This document shows, one piece after another, positions 60,778 to 64,000 of a stretch of 64,000 nucleotides of DNA. The DNA comes from Paulinella micropora (taxonomy: Eukaryota > Cercozoa > Imbricatea > Euglyphida > Paulinellidae). The stretch spans positions 60,001 through 124,000 of the forward strand of contig WBZZ01003133.1 in assembly GCA_019918135.1 (NCBI GenBank), given 5' to 3'. The position numbers were made by a program, and so were the translations under genes. The notes beneath the pieces are model-generated. The model saw nothing but the letters and a program-made list of their open reading frames with translations. It was not told the DNA's origin and searched no databases. Each line of letters begins with the position of its first letter. Position 1 is the first letter of the stretch.

Positions 60778-63700
60778 TCAGTCCTTTTCGTCTTGGTCGT
60801 CGTTTGGCACTGAGCAGGCTGTGAACAGGCCGAACAGGTAGGCTGCGAGGGCGGCGCTGTTTTGGTCGGGGCACAGGTGCAGGTCCCCGGCGCCGGACAG
60901 CGCGTCGCCCAGCCACCGCACGAATTCCCAGTCGGCCTTAAAGCCCGCGGCAGTACAGACGTGGGCATGGCAGTACGAGACTAGGTCCGTGCGGTCCGGG
61001 CGTGTGTTGGTTAAGAGACGGGGGTAACGTAGGCTTAGGCGTGCCTGCGTCTGGTCCTGGTCAGGCTGCTCCCGCGCCTTCTCCTCCTCCTCCCGCCGCT
61101 TGCGCTCCTCCTGCTGCAGCTCGGCCAGCCGCTGCTTCAGCTGCTTGGCCACCTCCCCCCCCACCTGCGCCTCCGCCTTCTTCTTAGCCTCCTCCAGTTG
61201 GTCTTTCATCGCACCCCCCACTCCGTCGATCACTTCCTTCCCCAGGCGCTTGGCCACCAACTCCGCCAGTCGGTCGACCGCCTCTTTCGTCGGTTCCTCG
61301 GCGTCCGGCTGGTCTGCCACCTTCTCCTCCCTTTGCGCCTCTAGCTCTGCCTGCTCCCGCTGCTGCTGCTCCAGCTGCTGTCGCTGCTGCTGCTCCAGCT
61401 GCTGCCGCTGCTGTTCCAGCTGCTGCTGGTCCAGCTGCCGCTTCTGCTCCAGCTGCTGCTGCTGCTCCAGCTGCTGCCGCTTCTGCTGCTCCAGCTGCCG
61501 CTGCTGCTCCAGCTGCCGCTGCTGCTCCAGCTGCTGCTGCTGCTCCAGCTGCTGCCGCTGCTGCTGCTCCTGCTGCTCCAGCTGCTGCCGCTGCTGCTGC
61601 TCCAGCTGCTGCTGCTGTTCCCGCTGCTGCTGCTCCAGCTGCCGCTGCTGCTCCAGCTGTCTCTTCTGTTCCAGCTGCTGCTGCTCCAGCTGCCGCTGCT
61701 GCTCCAGCTGCCGCTTCTGCTCCAGCTGCCTCTTCTGCTCCAGCTGCTGCTCCAGCTGCCGCTGCTGCTCCAGCTGCTGCCGCTGCTGCTGCTCCAGCTG
61801 CTGCCGCTGCTGTTCCAGCTGCTGCTGGTCCAGCTGCCGCTGCTGCTCCAGCTGCTGCCGCTGCTGTTCCAGCTGCTGCTGGTCCAGCTGCTGCTGGTCC
61901 AGCTGCCGCTGCTGCTCCAGCTGCCGCTGCTGCTCCAGCTGCTGCTCTAGCTGCCGCTGCTGCTCCAGCTGCAGCCGCCCTGCCACCATCACTCGTGCCT
62001 TCTGCGCAGCCTCCGCGTCCTGCGCTCGCTTGGCCTCCTGCCGCAGCAGCTGTTCGGCTTGCACCGCCGCATTCAGAGCAGCTGCCTTGGTCTTCACGAC
62101 AGGCATAATCGGGCTTGGCAGCAGTGAATTCAGCAGATTGGACTTGGCTTTTTTCCACACAGTGGCTTTTCCTTTCGCGAGTGTTGGAGATGGCTTGAAC
62201 TTTTCTATCGCCGACCGCAGCGTGCACAGGTACTCGTTCCAGCGTTTTTGATCGAGTGCCTCTTTTACCTCACCCCCACTATCTCGGCGGTAGCCACACT
62301 GGTACATTAGTTGTTTCGTGTACTCTTTGGCCTCCTTTGCCAAAGCACTGAAGCTTAGGGGAGGGGAGAACCCGTTCGAAACCTTTTGGTCTGACAGTAA
62401 ATGTACGGTCTGAACCACTGCACGCTGTTCCTTTAAAGCAGTGAGTAGTCTAGTCACTAGTTTTTTCTGCTGAGTCATCGTCAGCAAAGTGAAGACAGTA
62501 ATCAGCCAGTAGATGGGCTGCAGAGCATGTCCAAGTGTGCCCGCGCCAGCAAGCTCACATACCTCCAACTTCCCTCTTGGTGGTACCATAAAGCAGCCTT
62601 CGCTGAGAGGGCGCAGTCGCACGCCTGTAGCTGTTGCTCCTGGCAAGTCGACCTGCCTCCCGAACACTAGCGCCCGCACCTTCCTTTCCCAGACTGTATC
62701 TTTCTGCGGCAGCTCGCTAATGCTCAGCAGGGCCAAGACGGAGATCACTTCTCCGTCCCATTTGTCGATCACGTCAAGCAGTCGTTGGCCCAGCCGACGG
62801 ACCTGTACTACAAAAGCCTCTGCCGAGTTCAGGGCCGACTTTGTGTCGGTCGCTTTGTCGGTTGCCGCCACAACCGCCAGCAGGCGGCCGGCCGTCGTCC
62901 CCGAGGGATTGGCCACCGTCCCCGAGGGATCGGCTACCGTCCCCGAGGGATCGGCACCCGTCCCCGAGGGATTGGCCACCGTCCCCAAGGGATTGGCCGC
63001 CGTCCCCGAGGGATTGGCCGCCGTCCCCGAGGGATCGGCCACCGTCCCCGAGGGATCGGCCACCGTCCCCGAGGGATTGGCCGCCGTCCCCGAGGGATTG
63101 GCCGCCGTCCCCGAGGGATCGGCACCCGTCCCCGAGGGATTGGCCACCGTCCCCGAGGGATCGGCTACCGTCCCCGAGGGATCGGCCACCGTCCCCGAGG
63201 GATCGGCCACCGTCCCCGAGGGATTGGCCACCGTCCCCGAGGGATTGGCCGCCGTCCCCGAGGGATCGGCACCCGTCCCCGAGGGATTGGCCACCGTCCC
63301 CGAGGGATCGGCTACCGTCCCCGAGGGATTGGCCACCGTCCCCGAGGGATTGGCCACCGTCCCCGAGGGATTGGCCGCCGTCCCCGAGGGACTGGCCACC
63401 GTCCCCGAGGGATTGGCCGCCGTCCCCGAGGGATTGGCCACCGTCCCCGAGGGACTGGCCACCGTCCCCGAGGGACTGGACACCATCCCCGAGGGATTGG
63501 CCACCGTCCCCGAGGGATTGGCCGCCGCCGCCGCCGACTTTGTGTCGGTCGCTGCGACGGCTGCCACTACAACCGCCGGCGCGAGACCGGTTTCCACTGC
63601 CAGGGGGTTAGCCATGCTCGCCGCCGGCTTCGCGGTGGTCGTCGTGCTGGTCGCCGCCGCCGCCGGCTTCGAGGTGGTCGTCGTGCTGGTCGTCGCCGCC

Positions 63701-63996
63701 GCCGGCTTCGAGGTGGTCGTCGTGCTGGTCGTCGCCGCCGCCGCCTGCTCGGTCGCGCTCGCAGGGGAGGAACCTGTCCCCCCCGGAACCGTGGGGGCCG
63801 CGCTTGACACTGTTTGCGACTCTTGCAGCAGCGTGAGCACTCTGGCCAGGTTGGATCCGCTGACCCGCCGCAGGTGATCCTCGTTGGCAGGCGCCAAGGG
63901 TCCTCGTGGACGTTTCGTCCGCAGCCAAGCCAGCAGCGGCGCCCGCAGAGCGTTCGCCGCAGCCTTAGCCTTTCCCTTGAAGGGATGAGAAAACAC
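60778..63996 (-). CDS. GC-island giant repeat protein L, possibly continuing past the window
   Basis: At least 1,072 residues; the first codon here is GTG at the window edge, so the true start may lie outside. Order: basic N-terminus, (TSTTTTSKPAAA)n, about 30 heptads of the ANPSGTV/ADPSGTV type (62896-63527), a folded-looking region (EAFVVQVRRLGQRLLDVIDK, VLALLSISELPQKDTVWERK, QPIYWLITVFTLLTMTQQKK), a roughly 200-residue Gln/Leu/Glu coiled coil (61340-61970), a Glu/Lys helix, and a C-terminal domain (TDLVSYCHAHVCTAAGFKAD, WEFVRWLGDALSGAG, AAYLFGLFTACS). A long rod with ordered ends suggests a structural or scaffold protein. No family is recognised. Confidence 0.6.
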   Translation of the reverse strand: MFSHPFKGKAKAAANALRAPLLAWLRTKRPRGPLAPANEDHLRRVSGSNLARVLTLLQESQTVSSAAPTVPGGTGSSPASATEQAAAATTSTTTTSKPAAATTSTTTTSKPAAAATSTTTTAKPAASMANPLAVETGLAPAVVVAAVAATDTKSAAAAANPSGTVANPSGMVSSPSGTVASPSGTVANPSGTAANPSGTVASPSGTAANPSGTVANPSGTVANPSGTVADPSGTVANPSGTGADPSGTAANPSGTVANPSGTVADPSGTVADPSGTVADPSGTVANPSGTGADPSGTAANPSGTAANPSGTVADPSGTVADPSGTAANPSGTAANPLGTVANPSGTGADPSGTVADPSGTVANPSGTTAGRLLAVVAATDKATDTKSALNSAEAFVVQVRRLGQRLLDVIDKWDGEVISVLALLSISELPQKDTVWERKVRALVFGRQVDLPGATATGVRLRPLSEGCFMVPPRGKLEVCELAGAGTLGHALQPIYWLITVFTLLTMTQQKKLVTRLLTALKEQRAVVQTVHLLSDQKVSNGFSPPLSFSALAKEAKEYTKQLMYQCGYRRDSGGEVKEALDQKRWNEYLCTLRSAIEKFKPSPTLAKGKATVWKKAKSNLLNSLLPSPIMPVVKTKAAALNAAVQAEQLLRQEAKRAQDAEAAQKARVMVAGRLQLEQQRQLEQQLEQQRQLEQQRQLDQQQLDQQQLEQQRQQLEQQRQLDQQQLEQQRQQLEQQQRQQLEQQRQLEQQLEQKRQLEQKRQLEQQRQLEQQQLEQKRQLEQQRQLEQQQREQQQQLEQQQRQQLEQQEQQQRQQLEQQQQLEQQRQLEQQRQLEQQKRQQLEQQQQLEQKRQLDQQQLEQQRQQLEQQQRQQLEQQQREQAELEAQREEKVADQPDAEEPTKEAVDRLAELVAKRLGKEVIDGVGGAMKDQLEEAKKKAEAQVGGEVAKQLKQRLAELQQEERKRREEEEKAREQPDQDQTQARLSLRYPRLLTNTRPDRTDLVSYCHAHVCTAAGFKADWEFVRWLGDALSGAGDLHLCPDQNSAALAAYLFGLFTACSVPNDDQDEKD
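61340..61975 (-). repeat. Coiled-coil minisatellite in protein L
   Basis: CTGCTGCTCCAGCTGCCG-type units (plus strand) encode QLEQQRQLEQQ-like repeats with variable spacing of 9-21 bp, giving a long predicted helix. Confidence 0.85.
62896..63527 (-). repeat. 21-bp minisatellite in protein L
   Basis: About 30 tandem copies of a 21-bp unit (plus strand GTCCCCGAGGGATTGGCCAC plus one base) encode the heptapeptide ANPSGTV and variants with Asp, Ser or Met. Frame and length are kept throughout, and substitutions cluster at a few positions. Confidence 0.9.
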
Positions 63997-64000
63997 CTTT

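Noticed and set aside
62513-63877. Plus-strand ORFs over the 21-bp minisatellite (PEGLATV-type and RPRGIGH-type repeats)
   Set aside because: A 21-bp repeat is open in most frames. The minus-strand frame alone extends into unique, folded-looking sequence on both sides.
49412-64000. Naming a specific virus family or a Polinton for the GC island
   Set aside because: No capsid, packaging ATPase, DNA polymerase, integrase or terminal inverted repeats were recognised, so only a general virus-like hypothesis is kept.

Overview
This is eukaryotic DNA. It holds a multi-exon gene with short GT-AG introns, tRNA-derived SINEs, an APE-type LINE, Ty3/gypsy and Ty1/copia LTR elements, DNA-transposon relics and long trinucleotide microsatellites. 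I cannot place the species; a protist or alga with compact introns (about 56-290 bp) fits as well as an invertebrate. Many open frames in the repeat zones are only translations of (ATT)n, (TTC)n or (ACT)n.

Layout. 1-7.0 kb and 13.2-15.3 kb: head-to-tail arrays of short retroelements separated by (ATT)n. 7.0-13.1 kb: a full-length LINE with a 14-bp target duplication and one uninterrupted 1,702-codon ORF. 15.3-19.65 kb: a host gene of the JmjC/cupin-8 family, whose 3' seven exons can be read with consistent splice phase. 20-24.5 kb: more short retroelements, three copies of a composite repeat with Helitron-like termini and internal tandem repeats, and a DDE transposase fragment. 24.8-35.3 kb: a MITE, then a 10.2-kb gypsy element with two 216-bp LTRs. 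35.4-49.4 kb: a SINE with clear target duplication, a copia element (minus strand) cut at a junction with a second rearranged gypsy copy, a SAP-domain gene relic, a poly-C minisatellite and part of a second copia family.

From about 49.41 kb to the window end the composition changes sharply. The DNA becomes very GC-rich, and closely packed intronless frames lie on both strands: a BTB-like/unknown pair overlapping by one base, Pro/Arg-rich proteins, a large Trp/Ala-rich block, and a very long repeat-built protein with a heptapeptide array and a Gln/Glu/Leu coiled coil. A lower-GC pocket inside it carries an SGNH-hydrolase gene. No capsid, polymerase or other viral hallmark is recognisable. A relict of a GC-rich DNA virus or an unknown accessory island is the best guess, and an assembly chimera is not excluded.

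The most coherent system is the retroelement network. The LINE, its tiny 5'-truncated copies, the SINE families and a LINE-derived non-autonomous element share a related 3' tail and sit at (ATT)n, as if one LINE reverse transcriptase mobilised all of them into ATT repeats.
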